Part shown: positions 42,204-52,747 of the stretch, in pieces
How positions within the stretch are numbered: the stretch's first letter is position 1
How the letters are laid out: every line of letters starts with the position of its first letter
Assembly (NCBI GenBank): GCA_965217265.1
Contig: CBDCHP010000018.1
Location: forward strand, 806,001-870,000
DNA from: JAGRGG01 sp965217265
GTDB lineage: Bacteria > Pseudomonadota > Alphaproteobacteria > Geminicoccales > Geminicoccaceae
Reading direction: 5' to 3'
DNA: 64,000 nt
Position numbers and translations under genes: made by a program
The notes under the pieces: generated by a model
Told to the model about the DNA's origin: nothing
The model's input: only the letters and a program-made list of their open reading frames with translations
Databases searched by the model: none

Positions 42204-43235
42204 TTAGTAGCTGCGGGCGGCGTGCGACGCCGTCTTGTTGGTCTCCGCCTTGAGCCGGTCGGTGCGGCGCTCGGCCTCGTCTTCGAGGGCGTGGCTGCCC
42301 TTGATGCCGGCCTGCATCGCCAACTGCATCAGCGAGCTGTAGCGGTTGGCGAGGCGCTCGAAGCTGCCGCGGGCGAAGGAGCTTTGGATCTCGATCGCCT
42401 CGCCGAACGACTTGGCGCCGGCGAGCCGGTTCAAGGTGCGGAAGTTGTCGCCGATCTGCTCGGGCCAGTAGGAGACGAACAGGGTCGCGAGCTTGGTCGT
42501 GTCGGCCATCGCCTCGCCGCTGCCGGGCAGGAGCCGCTCGGCCGCGTCGGCGTTGCGCTCGGCCAACTCGCGGCCGATCGACTGCACCTTGCCCGCCGTC
42601 GCCTCAGCGGTCTTGGCGCCCTCGCTGCCGGTCTCGGCGGCGGCCTTGCGGCCGGTCTCGTTCATGCCGTGCGCCGTCCTGTCGGCCGTCTCGGAGCCGA
42701 CCGACCACATCTTGCTCGTGAGCGCGGCGGCGGTCTTGGCACCCTCGGCGGCAGTCTTGCGACTGGCCTCGGCGGCCTCGTTCACGCCCTGCGCCGCCTT
42801 GTCGGCCGTCTCGCGGTTGGTCGACTGCACCTTGTCCGCCGTCGCGTCGGCGGCCTTGGCGCCCTCGGCGGCAGTCTTGCGACTGGCCTCGGCGGCCTCG
42901 TTCACGCCCTGCGCCGCCTTGTCGGCCGTCTCGCGGTTGGTCGACTGCACCTTGTCCGCCGTCGCGTCGGCGGCCTTGGCGCCCTCGGCGGCAGTCTTGC
43001 GGCCGGCCTCTTCGGCCTTGTCGGCCTGCATCGTGATCTGGCCCTTGATGTGGTCGACAGTCGCCTGGCCGATGCCGTTGATGTCCTGCAGGTCGTCGAA
43101 CGAGGCGAAGGGACCCTTCTCCTCGCGCTGCTTGAGCAGCGAGTCGGCTTGGTTGCCGCGCAGGCCGAGCACGTCGATCAACTCCTCGCGCGTCGCCTCG
43201 TTGATGTTGAGCTTGCGCTTGTCGGCGGTTGCCAT
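42204..43235 (-). CDS. Fusion protein: helix-hairpin-helix domain, 40-residue repeats, phasin domain
   Basis: The ATG at 43235 follows AAAGGAA and gives 343 residues. Residues ~8-68 are a ComEA-like helix-hairpin-helix unit (LNINEATREELIDVLGL, FASFDDLQDINGIGQATVDH), normally DNA-binding. Residues ~78-235 hold four Ala-rich units of about 40 residues (AEGAKAADATADKVQSTNRE, TADKAAQGVNEAAEASRKTA); two are identical at DNA level. The last ~100 residues are phasin-like (LFVSYWPEQIGDNFRTLNRL, EIQSSFARGSFERLANRYSS). Phasins coat polyhydroxyalkanoate granules, and some proteins such as PhaM link granules to the nucleoid. This architecture suggests a similar DNA-to-granule tether; that is inference. 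It is convergent with atpC. Confidence 0.85.
   Translation of the reverse strand: MATADKRKLNINEATREELIDVLGLRGNQADSLLKQREEKGPFASFDDLQDINGIGQATVDHIKGQITMQADKAEEAGRKTAAEGAKAADATADKVQSTNRETADKAAQGVNEAAEASRKTAAEGAKAADATADKVQSTNRETADKAAQGVNEAAEASRKTAAEGAKTAAALTSKMWSVGSETADRTAHGMNETGRKAAAETGSEGAKTAEATAGKVQSIGRELAERNADAAERLLPGSGEAMADTTKLATLFVSYWPEQIGDNFRTLNRLAGAKSFGEAIEIQSSFARGSFERLANRYSSLMQLAMQAGIKGSHALEDEAERRTDRLKAETNKTASHAARSY
42742..43001. repeat. 120-bp perfect tandem repeat inside the phasin-fusion gene
   Basis: Bases 42742-42881 are identical to 42862-43001, a 120-bp period with two full units and a partial third. It encodes 40-residue units in frame, so unit number can change by recombination or slippage without breaking the gene. 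Two further units at the protein level are diverged. Confidence 0.9.
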
Positions 43236-43424
43236 GGTGCGTTCCTTTCCTTGCTGCACTGCACAATATATAACGTGCTTCCAAACCTGCGTTCAAGGTC
43301 GCCGGTTCCTGCAGCGCAGCATTTTTTGTTCGTTGAGCGTGACCCCGGTCACGACCCCGATGCGTCGCCGAGCGCAACCTCGAAGTGTGCCAAGCCACAA
43401 CTTTGAGTTAGTATCGCTTTGCTG

Positions 43425-44576
43425 TCAAGCGTCGACGATGCGCGGGAAGGGGCGGAGCAGCGGATCGCCTCGCCGCAGCCGGTCGCGGACGGTGCGGGCG
43501 AGGTCGAGGTAGGCTTTGGCCTGCGGGTTGTCGGGCTCGCTCACCACGATCGGCCGGCCGGCGTCCGAGGTCTCGCGGATGCGCACGTCGAGCGGGATCT
43601 CGGCCAGGAAGTCGACGCCGAAGCGCGCCGCCGTCGCCCGGGCGCCGCCGTGCGCGAAGATGTCGCTGCGGTGGCCGCAGTTCGGGCAGCAAAAATAGCT
43701 CATGTTCTCGACCACGCCCAAGATCGGCACGTCGACGCGGCGGAACATGTTGATCGCCTTCTTCGCGTCGAGCAGGGCGATGTCCTGCGGCGTGCTGACG
43801 ATGACGGCGCCGGCGAGCGGCACGCGCTGCGCCATGGTGAGTTGCGCGTCGCCCGTGCCGGGCGGCAGGTCGACGACGAGGACGTCGAGTTCCCCCCAGT
43901 CGACGTCGTTCAGCATCTGCTGCAAGGCGCTTTGCACCATCGGCCCCCGCCAGATCATTGCCGTGTCCTCCTCGACGAGGAAGCCCATCGACATCAGCTT
44001 GACGCCGAACGCCGTCATCGGCCTGAGGCGCTTGCCGTCCACCGTGGTCGGCCGGCCCGAGAGGCCGCTCATGCGCGGCAGCGACGGGCCGTAGATGTCG
44101 GCGTCGAGCAGGCCGACGCGCTGGCCGAGCGCGGCGAGGCCCATGGCGAGGTTGATCGCGGTCGTCGACTTGCCCACGCCGCCCTTGCCGGAACCGACGG
44201 CGATGATGGCGTCGATCCCGGCGACGGGCGGCTTCGTCGGGGGCGCCTTGGCGCCAGGGGCCGGGGCCGTCTTGGCGCCCGGGCCGACCCCCGGCGGCGG
44301 GGCCGTCGGCCCGCGGCCGCCCGGCGCCTGCTCGGCGGTCAGGACGGCGCTCACCGAGGTGACGCCCGGCAGCGCCTTGACGGCGTCCTCCGCCGCCTTG
44401 CGCACCGGCTCGAAGCGCTGGCCGTCGGGCGGCGCCACCTCGATGACGAAGCCGACGTTGCCGCCCTTGACGACGATGCCGCCGACGATGCCCGAGGCGA
44501 CGATGTCGGTGCCCTTGTCGGGATGGGCGACGCCGCCTAGCGCCTTGAGGATCTGATCGCGGTTTAATGTGGTCAT
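43425..44576 (-). CDS. mrp: Mrp/NBP35-family Fe-S cluster carrier ATPase (ApbC-like)
   Basis: I use the ATG at 44576 (383 residues). The N-terminal domain is MIP18-like (NRDQILKALGGVAHPDKGTD, PGVTSVSAVLTAEQ). A Pro/Ala/Gly-rich linker (~100-135) leads to the deviant Walker A VGSGKGGVGKSTTAINLA, then LLDADIYGPSLPRM, the VLVVDLPPGTGDAQLTMAQR motif, and the cluster-binding cysteines NMSYFCCPNCGHRSDIFAHG. It carries 4Fe-4S clusters to apoproteins in the cytosol. It is divergent from hflK (92 bp), a common alphaproteobacterial arrangement. Confidence 0.95.
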   Translation of the reverse strand: MTTLNRDQILKALGGVAHPDKGTDIVASGIVGGIVVKGGNVGFVIEVAPPDGQRFEPVRKAAEDAVKALPGVTSVSAVLTAEQAPGGRGPTAPPPGVGPGAKTAPAPGAKAPPTKPPVAGIDAIIAVGSGKGGVGKSTTAINLAMGLAALGQRVGLLDADIYGPSLPRMSGLSGRPTTVDGKRLRPMTAFGVKLMSMGFLVEEDTAMIWRGPMVQSALQQMLNDVDWGELDVLVVDLPPGTGDAQLTMAQRVPLAGAVIVSTPQDIALLDAKKAINMFRRVDVPILGVVENMSYFCCPNCGHRSDIFAHGGARATAARFGVDFLAEIPLDVRIRETSDAGRPIVVSEPDNPQAKAYLDLARTVRDRLRRGDPLLRPFPRIVDA

Positions 44577-44668
44577 GGTTGAACCCTTGTGCTCGCGGAC
44601 GATATAGGGGCAACGCACCCGCGTTGCAGCGGGTCTCGGCGCCAAGCAAATCAGAGAAGTGGGAACAG

Positions 44669-45832
44669 ATGCCCTGGAACAGTCAAGGCGGGGGCTGGCA
44701 AGGCGGTCAAGGCCCTTGGGGGGGCAGACCTAGCGGCGGCGGTGGCGGACAGCAGCCCCCCGACCTTGAGGAGTTGATCCGTCGCAGCCAGGAGAAGGTC
44801 AAGAACCTGTTCCCGCGCCGCGGCGGCGGAACGGGCAGCGGCCCGAGCCCGGTCATCATCGGCATCGTCCTCGTCGTGATTGTGGGCCTGTGGCTGCTGA
44901 CGGGCCTCTATCGCGTCCAGCCCGACGAGCGCGGCGTGCGCTTGCTGTTCGGCCGCTTGACCGGCGTTCCGACCGAACCGGGCCTGCACTTTTGGTGGCC
45001 TTCGCCGATCGGTACGGTCATCACGCCGCCGGTCAGCCGCATCAACCGCATCGAGATCGGTTTTCGCTCCGGCGTCACCGGCCGCGCCGGCTCGCGCGAG
45101 GTCGGCGACGAGGCCTTGATGCTCACCGGCGACGAGAACATCGTCGACATCAACTTCGTCGTCTTATGGCAGATCGCGGATCCCGCTGAATACCTCTTCA
45201 ACGTCCGCGACCCCGAGGCCACGGTGAAGGCCGCGGCCGAGAGCGTGATGCGCGAGATCATCGGCCAGACGCCGATCGCCGAGGCTACGACTGAGGCGCG
45301 GCGCCGCATCGAGATCGAGGCGCGCGAGCAGTTGCAGAACCTGATGAACGAGTACGGCACCGGCGTCCAGATCGACGAGGTGCAGATGCAAAAGGCCGAC
45401 CCCCCGCAGCAGGTGATCGACGCCTTCCGCGACGTGCAGCGGGCGCAGGCCGACCGCGAGCGCCTGCAAAACGAGGCCGAATCGTTCGCCAACGACATCA
45501 TCCCGCGCGCCCGCGGCGACGCCGAGCGTATCTTGCAGGAAGCGCAGGCCTACCGCGAGGAGGCCGTCGCCAGGGCGAACGGCGAGGCGTCGCGCTTCGA
45601 TCAGGTCCTGACCGAGTACCAAAAGGTGCCCGACGTCACCAGCAAGCGCATCTACCTCGAAACGATGGAGGGCGTGCTCGGCGGGATGAACAAGATCATC
45701 ATCGACAAGGATGCCAGCGGCGGCGGCAGCGGCGTCGTGCCCTACCTGCCCTTGAACGAGTTGCAGGCCGGCAACCGCGGCAGCAACAGCAACAGCAACA
45801 CCGGCGGTAGCATCCTCGGAGGCGGGCAATGA
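44669..45832 (+). CDS. hflK: HflK, SPFH-family regulator of FtsH
   Basis: Start ATG 44669 after AGAGAAG, 387 residues. A Gly/Gln-rich N-terminus (GGGWQGGQGPWGGRPSGGGG) precedes the single membrane helix VIIGIVLVVIVGLWLLTGLY. The SPFH domain follows (PDERGVRLLFGRLTGV, EPGLHFWWPSPIG), then an Arg/Glu-rich coiled coil and a Ser/Asn-repeat tail. HflK and HflC form a large ring around FtsH protease in the inner membrane and limit its access to substrates. It overlaps hflC by four bases (ATGA). Confidence 0.96.
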   Translation: MPWNSQGGGWQGGQGPWGGRPSGGGGGQQPPDLEELIRRSQEKVKNLFPRRGGGTGSGPSPVIIGIVLVVIVGLWLLTGLYRVQPDERGVRLLFGRLTGVPTEPGLHFWWPSPIGTVITPPVSRINRIEIGFRSGVTGRAGSREVGDEALMLTGDENIVDINFVVLWQIADPAEYLFNVRDPEATVKAAAESVMREIIGQTPIAEATTEARRRIEIEAREQLQNLMNEYGTGVQIDEVQMQKADPPQQVIDAFRDVQRAQADRERLQNEAESFANDIIPRARGDAERILQEAQAYREEAVARANGEASRFDQVLTEYQKVPDVTSKRIYLETMEGVLGGMNKIIIDKDASGGGSGVVPYLPLNELQAGNRGSNSNSNTGGSILGGGQ

Positions 45833-46902
45833 ACCGAACGATCCTGACCGGGGCCGGCATCGCCGCGGCGGTGGTGGCGCTCCTCTTGTGGCTCTCGTTC
45901 TACACCGTGCATCAATCGACCCAGGCTCTAGTCTTTCAGTTCGGCGAGCCGATCCGCACGGTGCAGGAGCCGGGCCTGCACATGAAGCTGCCGGTCGTGC
46001 AGCAGGTCGAGCGTTTCGAGCGGCGGGTGCTCGACTACGACGCCGAGCAGCTCGAACTCATCTTGGGCGATCAAAAGCGCCTGCTCGTCGACAGCTTCAC
46101 CCGCTATCGCATCACCGATCCGCTGCAATTTCGCCAGCGCGTCACCTCCGAGGCCGAGTTCCGCCAGCGTCTCGTGCCGATCATCAACTCGGCCTTGCGT
46201 AACGTCCTGGGCGAAGTGTCGCTGTTCACCGTCCTCTCCGAGGACCGCACCGCGCTGATGGGCCGCATCCGCGATGAGGCCAATCGCGCCTTGCAGCAGT
46301 TCGGGGTCGAGTTGGTCGACGTGCGCATCAAGCGCGCCGACCTGCCGCCGGAGAACTCCGAGGCAATCTTCCAGCGGATGCGCACCGAGCGCGAGCGCGA
46401 GGCGAAGGAACTGCGGGCGCAAGGCGCCGAGATCGCCCAGCGCATCCGGGCCCGCGCCGATCGCGAGCGCCGCGTCCTGATCGCTGACGCCAGGCGGGAC
46501 GCCGACGTCCTGCGCGGCGAGGGCGACGCCGGAGCTGTGCGGATCTTCGGCGAAGCGTTTGGCCAAGATCCCGCCTTCTTCGACTTCTACCGTTCGATGC
46601 AAGCCTACCAAAAAGCGCTCGACGGTGAGAGCACCAGCATCCTTCTCTCGCCCGACAACGAGTTCTTCCGCTTCTTCCAATCGGTTGGTTCCCTACCCCA
46701 GATCGGATCCGGCGGCGGTGCTTCCGCTCTGACGCAGGGCGATGACGGCGGCGGCGACGGCGACGATCAAGCCTCCTCTTCTTCGGGCACTGCCCCGGAT
46801 GCCGCGGCCGAGCCTGCCGGCGACAGTGTCGCGACGGGTGCGCCGGCGGCAACGCCGACGCCGACCAGCCCAGAGGGCGGTGCCCCGGGCGCAGGGGGAT
46901 GA
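45829..46902 (+). CDS. hflC: HflC, SPFH-family partner of HflK
   Basis: The 357-residue protein has an N-terminal membrane helix (AAAVVALLLWLSFYTVHQST) and an SPFH domain (ALVFQFGEPIRTVQEPGLHM, DSFTRYRITDPLQFRQRVTS). The coiled-coil part contains RTEREREAKELRAQGAEIAQ and the end of the conserved core YRSMQAYQKAL. The last ~65 residues are a disordered Asp/Gly/Ser/Ala/Pro-rich tail longer than usual. It is translated with hflK. Confidence 0.96.
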   Translation: MNRTILTGAGIAAAVVALLLWLSFYTVHQSTQALVFQFGEPIRTVQEPGLHMKLPVVQQVERFERRVLDYDAEQLELILGDQKRLLVDSFTRYRITDPLQFRQRVTSEAEFRQRLVPIINSALRNVLGEVSLFTVLSEDRTALMGRIRDEANRALQQFGVELVDVRIKRADLPPENSEAIFQRMRTEREREAKELRAQGAEIAQRIRARADRERRVLIADARRDADVLRGEGDAGAVRIFGEAFGQDPAFFDFYRSMQAYQKALDGESTSILLSPDNEFFRFFQSVGSLPQIGSGGGASALTQGDDGGGDGDDQASSSSGTAPDAAAEPAGDSVATGAPAATPTPTSPEGGAPGAGG

Positions 46903-46962
46903 GGTGCCAGGCGGGCGCGGGCGACTTGCCTGCGCCCGCCCGCGCCCGCTCGATCCCGATGA

Positions 46963-47148
46963 ATGAATGACCTCGTCGTGGCCCTCGGCTTGGCGCTGGT
47001 CCTCGAAGGGGTGGCCTGGGCCTTGTTCCCCGAGCGGATGCGCTACGTCGTGAGCTTGGCCGCGGCGGCGGCGCCCGGTGCCCTGCGCTCGTGCGGCCTG
47101 ATACTCGCGCTGGTCGGCGTTTTCCTGGTCTGGTTGATTCGGGGTTGA
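46963..47148 (+). CDS. DUF2065 small membrane protein
   Basis: The product has 61 residues with two hydrophobic helices (LVVALGLALVLEGVAWALFP and RSCGLILALVGVFLVWLIRG), the standard DUF2065 hairpin. In many proteobacteria a DUF2065 gene lies between hflC and the Do-like protease, as here. Its role is unknown; the context suggests a membrane accessory of the HflKC-FtsH or Do protease system. Confidence 0.92.
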   Translation: MNDLVVALGLALVLEGVAWALFPERMRYVVSLAAAAAPGALRSCGLILALVGVFLVWLIRG

Positions 47149-47295
47149 ATGTCGTCGTCCGACGCCACACTCTCAACCCCGTGGTTGGTGGTGCATCCGC
47201 CGCCGGGTCATGATACTCTCCTGTTTGGTTGAGCGTGGCGGACGCCGGACCACCGCCGGGCGTAAACCTTAGCAAACCAGCTCAAGGGCGGGCGT

Positions 47296-48792
47296 ATGAA
47301 ACGAAAAAACCGGCCGACAAAGCCGCTTGAGGGCGCGGTGCGCGCCGCGAGCAGCGCTCTCGTCGTCCTCTTCATCGTCGTTCTCGCCGCGATCGTCCCG
47401 ATTAGGACGCCCAAGGCCCAGAGCCTGCCGCCGGTCGAAGGTTTCTCCGGGCTGGTCGAGACCGTTGGTCTCGCCGTCGTCAACATCTCGACCTCGAAGA
47501 ACACGACGACAACGCCGGAGAACATGCCGCAGTTCCCGCCGGGATCGCCCTTCGAAGAATTCTTCCGCGACTACTTCGACGAGAACCAGGACCAGCCGAG
47601 CCCGCCACGGCGCAGCTTCTCCTTGGGCTCCGGGTTCGTCATCGATCCACAGGGCTTCGTCGTCACCAACAACCACGTCATCGCCGACGCCGACGAGGTG
47701 AAGGTCGTTTTCAGCGACGAGAGCGAGTACGAGGCGAGCGTCATCGGCTTCGATGCCAAGACCGACCTCGCGCTGCTCAAGATCGAGCGCGACGAGCCGT
47801 TTCCTTACGTGCGCTGGGCCGACAGCGACGCGGTCAAGGTCGGTGATTGGATGATGGCGATCGGCAACCCGTTCGGCCTCGGCTTCTCGGTCACGGCGGG
47901 CATCGTCTCGGCCCGCGGCCGCGACATCCGCGCCGGCCCCTACGACGACTTCTTCCAGGTCGACGCCGCGATCAACCGCGGCAACTCAGGCGGTCCCAGC
48001 TTCACCCTCAAGGGCGACGTGTTCGGCGTCAATACGGCGATCTTCTCGCCGTCGGGCGGCAACGTCGGCATCGGCTTTGCCATCCCCTCCAACCTCGCCC
48101 GCAACGTCATCGACAGCTTGAAGGACGACGGCCGCGTCGCCCGCGGTTGGCTCGGCGTGCGGATCCAAAGCCTCACCGAGGACATCGCCCAGAGCATCGG
48201 CTTGGGCGACACCGACGGCGCCCTGATCGCCAGCGTGACTGACGATGGCCCGGCCCAGGCCGCCGGTATTAAGGCCGGCGACGTGATCATCTCCTTCGAC
48301 GGCAAGCCGATCGACCGGATGCGCTCCTTGCCGCGCATCGTCGCCGAGACCCCGATCGGCGAGAAGGTCGACGTCGACCTCTGGCGCGACGGCGGGCGGC
48401 AGTCGCTCAAGGTCACGCTCGGCGAACTGCCCGAGGACGCCGAGATTGCCGCCTTGGAGCAGGGCGACCAACCGAGTGCGCCCGAGACGATCGACGATCT
48501 CGGCTTGGCGCTTGCCGATCTCGACGACGAGGTGCGCGCGCGCTTCGAGATCGAGGCCGACGCCCGCGGCACCATCATCGTCGGGGTTGACGACAACGGC
48601 CCCGCCAAGGCCGAGAACATTGAGCCGGGGGATCTCATCACCGAGATCAATCAAGAGGAGGTCGGCTCGCCCGAGGAGGTCCAGGCCAAGGTCATGCAGG
48701 CCCGCCGCGAGGGCAAGAAGTCGGTCCTGCTCTTGATCGACCGCCGCGGCGACCTGCGCTTCGTGGCGCTGCGCTTTCGTAACACGGGATGA
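47296..48792 (+). CDS. Do-like periplasmic serine protease/chaperone (DegP/DegQ family)
   Basis: The 498-residue protein starts with a basic N-terminus and a signal/anchor helix (AASSALVVLFIVVLAAIVPI). The trypsin-like domain has the full triad: His in VVTNNHVIADA, Asp in DAKTDLALLKI, Ser in INRGNSGGPSF. Two PDZ domains follow (WLGVRIQSLTEDIAQSIGLG and the C-terminal GVDDNGPAKAENIEPGDLI). It degrades or refolds damaged periplasmic proteins. It lies 147 bp after the DUF2065 gene and ends in element G, whose first triplet is its TGA. Confidence 0.95.
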   Translation: MKRKNRPTKPLEGAVRAASSALVVLFIVVLAAIVPIRTPKAQSLPPVEGFSGLVETVGLAVVNISTSKNTTTTPENMPQFPPGSPFEEFFRDYFDENQDQPSPPRRSFSLGSGFVIDPQGFVVTNNHVIADADEVKVVFSDESEYEASVIGFDAKTDLALLKIERDEPFPYVRWADSDAVKVGDWMMAIGNPFGLGFSVTAGIVSARGRDIRAGPYDDFFQVDAAINRGNSGGPSFTLKGDVFGVNTAIFSPSGGNVGIGFAIPSNLARNVIDSLKDDGRVARGWLGVRIQSLTEDIAQSIGLGDTDGALIASVTDDGPAQAAGIKAGDVIISFDGKPIDRMRSLPRIVAETPIGEKVDVDLWRDGGRQSLKVTLGELPEDAEIAALEQGDQPSAPETIDDLGLALADLDDEVRARFEIEADARGTIIVGVDDNGPAKAENIEPGDLITEINQEEVGSPEEVQAKVMQARREGKKSVLLLIDRRGDLRFVALRFRNTG

Positions 48793-48945
48793 ACGCTTGC
48801 GCGTGCGCTGACGCGCGGCCTTCCTTTTTCTCTTTTTGCCAGTGTTAACGTAGGAGGCTGGCCGCAACGCCGAGGGCAAGCCCCCAGCAAAAATTGCAAA
48901 AAATGAAGAAAAAAGACCGCGCGTCAGCGCACGCGCAAGCGTTCA
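48790..48945. repeat. Palindromic intergenic element, copy G (best-preserved palindrome)
   Basis: Left arm TGAACGCTTGCGCGTGCGCT plus GACGCGCGG is repeated perfectly as inverted right arm, 29 bp each. T- and A-rich tracts and a core in reverse orientation to B, C and E (CCAGTGTTAACGTAGGAGGC, TGGCCGCAACGCCGAGGGC) lie between. The Do-like protease stop (48790-48792) and the serB stop (48943-48945) are the terminal TGA of each arm. The arm differs from other copies by CTTGCGCG instead of CTTCGCG on both sides, so the change is compensatory. Confidence 0.85.
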
Positions 48946-49821
48946 TCCCCTGACAAACGCCGCCTCGTCATAACCCTGCAAGTAAAGAAGCGCCGTGAGG
49001 TCGCCGTGCCTTATGGCGACGTCGGCCGCGGCCTCGGCGGCCTCGTGCGCCCGAAACGCCACCCCTAGCCCGGCCGCTTCAAGCATCGCCTCGTCGTTGG
49101 CCCCGTCGCCGACGGCGAGCGCCGCCGCCGCCGGCAGCCCGGCCGCCGCCAGTTCGGCGCGCAGCGTCTCGCGCTTGGCGTCGGCGCCGAGCAGGGGCCC
49201 GACCAGCTGTCCGGTGAGGCGGTCGTCCTCGATCTCCAGCACGTTGCCGTGGTCGGCATCGAAGCCGAGTGCCTCGCGCACGAAGCTTGTGAACGCGGTG
49301 AAGCCGCCCGAGACGAGGACGGTCCTGGCCCCGTTCGCGCGCATCGTTCGCACCAGGGTCTTGGCGCCCGGCATGAAGCGCAGGCGCCTCTCGATCACCT
49401 CGCGCACGGCGTCGGCGTCCAGGCCGGCGAGCAGGCCGACGCGCGCCCTCAGTGCGGCGAAGAAGTCGATCTCGCCTCGCATCGCCCGCTCGGTGATGGC
49501 GGCGATCTCGGGCTTGATCCCGGCGACGCCGGCGAGCTCGTCGATGCACTCGATCGTGATCATCGTGCTGTCCATGTCGGACAAGAAGAGGCGCTTTTGC
49601 CGCCGAGCGTCATCCAGCACGGCGACGTCGAACGCGCCGTCGCCGAGCGCGTTTAGGGCGAGCGCTTGCGCGTCCCGGCCCGCCTCGGCGAAGGCGATCT
49701 CGACCGCCGCGTCGTCGCTCAGCCAGCGCGGGCGCCCGCCGAGCGCGGCGGCGACGCGCTCGACTGGGGCGGCGCGCAAGGGGCTTCGCGTCGGGTCGGC
49801 GATCAGGCACAAGACCGGCAT
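48943..49821 (-). CDS. serB: Phosphoserine phosphatase
   Basis: The 292-residue HAD-family enzyme has FLSDMDSTMITIE (nucleophile Asp82, acid Asp84), VLVSGGFTAFTSFV (motif II), AKRETL (motif III Lys) and AVGDGANDEAMLEAAGLGVA (motif IV), plus a ~75-residue N-terminal extension typical of bacterial SerB. It catalyses the last step of serine synthesis. It is divergent from miaA with only 33 bp between, and convergent with the Do-like protease. Confidence 0.96.
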   Translation of the reverse strand: MPVLCLIADPTRSPLRAAPVERVAAALGGRPRWLSDDAAVEIAFAEAGRDAQALALNALGDGAFDVAVLDDARRQKRLFLSDMDSTMITIECIDELAGVAGIKPEIAAITERAMRGEIDFFAALRARVGLLAGLDADAVREVIERRLRFMPGAKTLVRTMRANGARTVLVSGGFTAFTSFVREALGFDADHGNVLEIEDDRLTGQLVGPLLGADAKRETLRAELAAAGLPAAAALAVGDGANDEAMLEAAGLGVAFRAHEAAEAAADVAIRHGDLTALLYLQGYDEAAFVRG

Positions 49822-49854
49822 CGACGGCGTCCTTGGACAGGGGTGAGGCGGCGC

Positions 49855-50805
49855 GTGACGCGGCGGGTGTTCGTCCTAGGCGGTGCCACGGCGGGCGGCA
49901 AGACGGCGCTCGCGATCGACCTCGCGCGGCGCCTGAACGGCGTCGTCGTCAACGCCGACAGCGTCCAGCTCTACCGCGACCTGCCGACCCTGACCGCCCG
50001 GCCGAGCCCGGCCGAGGCGGCGGCGGCACCGCACGCCCTCTACGGCGTCCTGCCGCCCGACGCCCCTACCTCGATCAAAGTGTGGCTCGACCTCGCCGTG
50101 CCGGCGATCGAGGCGGCGTGGCGGGGGGGCAGGCTGCCGATCCTGACCGGCGGCACCGGCCTTTATCTCCACGCCCTGCTGCACGGGCTGGCCCCCGTCC
50201 CGGCCGTTCCGGCCGCGGTCCGAGAGGGAGTGCGGGCGCTCTCCCCCAATGCCCTCCACGCCCGCCTCGCCGTCGAGGACCCGGTCATGGCGGCCCGGCT
50301 GGCGCCGAACGACCTCCAGCGCGCCGCCCGCGCCCTGGAGGTCGTGCGCGCCACCGGCCGCTCGCTCGCCGGTTGGCAGGCCGACCCGCCGTCCCGGCCG
50401 CTGCCGGGCCTCGCCGCCGCCGGGATCGTGCTCCTGCCCGAACGCGCCGTCCTGCGTCGCCGCATCGAGGCCCGCATGGCGGCGATGCTGCAAGCCGGCG
50501 CCGCCGACGAGGTGGCGGATTTGAGGCGCCGGGTCGGCGACCCGCTGGCCCTGCCGATCGCTAAGACGCACGGGCTCACAGAGATCCTGCAACTGCTGGA
50601 CGGTGCCATCGACGCCGAGACCGCCGTGGCGCGCGCCTCGATCCGGATCGGCCAGTACGCCAAGCGCCAATCGACGTGGTTTCGTCGGCAACTGCCCGGA
50701 CTGGTGCCGGTGGACGCGCCCGGCGGGGGGGGCGAAGCGCTCGAAGCGGCGCTCGGCGCCTTTGCCGCCGCCACGTCGGTTGACCGTGGGCGGACGCGCT
50801 TCTAG
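49855..50805 (+). CDS. miaA: tRNA dimethylallyltransferase
   Basis: The GTG at 49855 follows GTGAGG and gives 316 residues. MiaA motifs: LGGATAGGKTALAIDLA (P-loop), VVNADSVQLYRDLPTLTARP, PILTGGTGLYLHALLHGLAP, ARRALEVVRATGRSL-type block (RAARALEVVRATGRSLAGWQ), and KTHGLTEILQLLDG with AKRQSTWFRRQLPG at the end. It adds a dimethylallyl group to A37 of tRNAs reading U-starting codons. It is followed 79 bp later by the ilv operon. Confidence 0.95.
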   Translation: MTRRVFVLGGATAGGKTALAIDLARRLNGVVVNADSVQLYRDLPTLTARPSPAEAAAAPHALYGVLPPDAPTSIKVWLDLAVPAIEAAWRGGRLPILTGGTGLYLHALLHGLAPVPAVPAAVREGVRALSPNALHARLAVEDPVMAARLAPNDLQRAARALEVVRATGRSLAGWQADPPSRPLPGLAAAGIVLLPERAVLRRRIEARMAAMLQAGAADEVADLRRRVGDPLALPIAKTHGLTEILQLLDGAIDAETAVARASIRIGQYAKRQSTWFRRQLPGLVPVDAPGGGGEALEAALGAFAAATSVDRGRTRF

Positions 50806-50884
50806 GGTTGCCCGCCCAAAAGGGCGACAGAGCCTTTTGCCGTCTGTTATCATCCAAAACCGCCTCGAACCCCGGAGCAGCTTC

Positions 50885-52678
<1,794 letters not shown>

Positions 52679-52697
52679 AATCTTTCCGGCATCCTCG

Positions 52698-52721
52698 CGC
52701 GCGGGCGGCGCCGCCCGCGCG
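52698..52721. terminator. 24-bp perfect palindrome between ilvB and ilvN
   Basis: CGCGCGGGCGGC joined directly to GCCGCCCGCGCG forms a perfect 24-bp palindrome in the 69-bp gap, 20 bases after the ilvB stop and 26 before the ilvN start, followed by ACCCTTTAA. It could be a partial terminator or an mRNA-processing/stabilising hairpin that sets the ratio of large to small subunit. Confidence 0.6.
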
Positions 52722-52747
52722 ACCCTTTAATCGAGCGGAAACCCTCA

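Noticed and set aside
42742..43001. CRISPR array candidate (tandem repeats)
   Set aside because: Repeats are 120 bp, directly adjacent, in frame and encode protein; there are no unique spacers and no cas genes.
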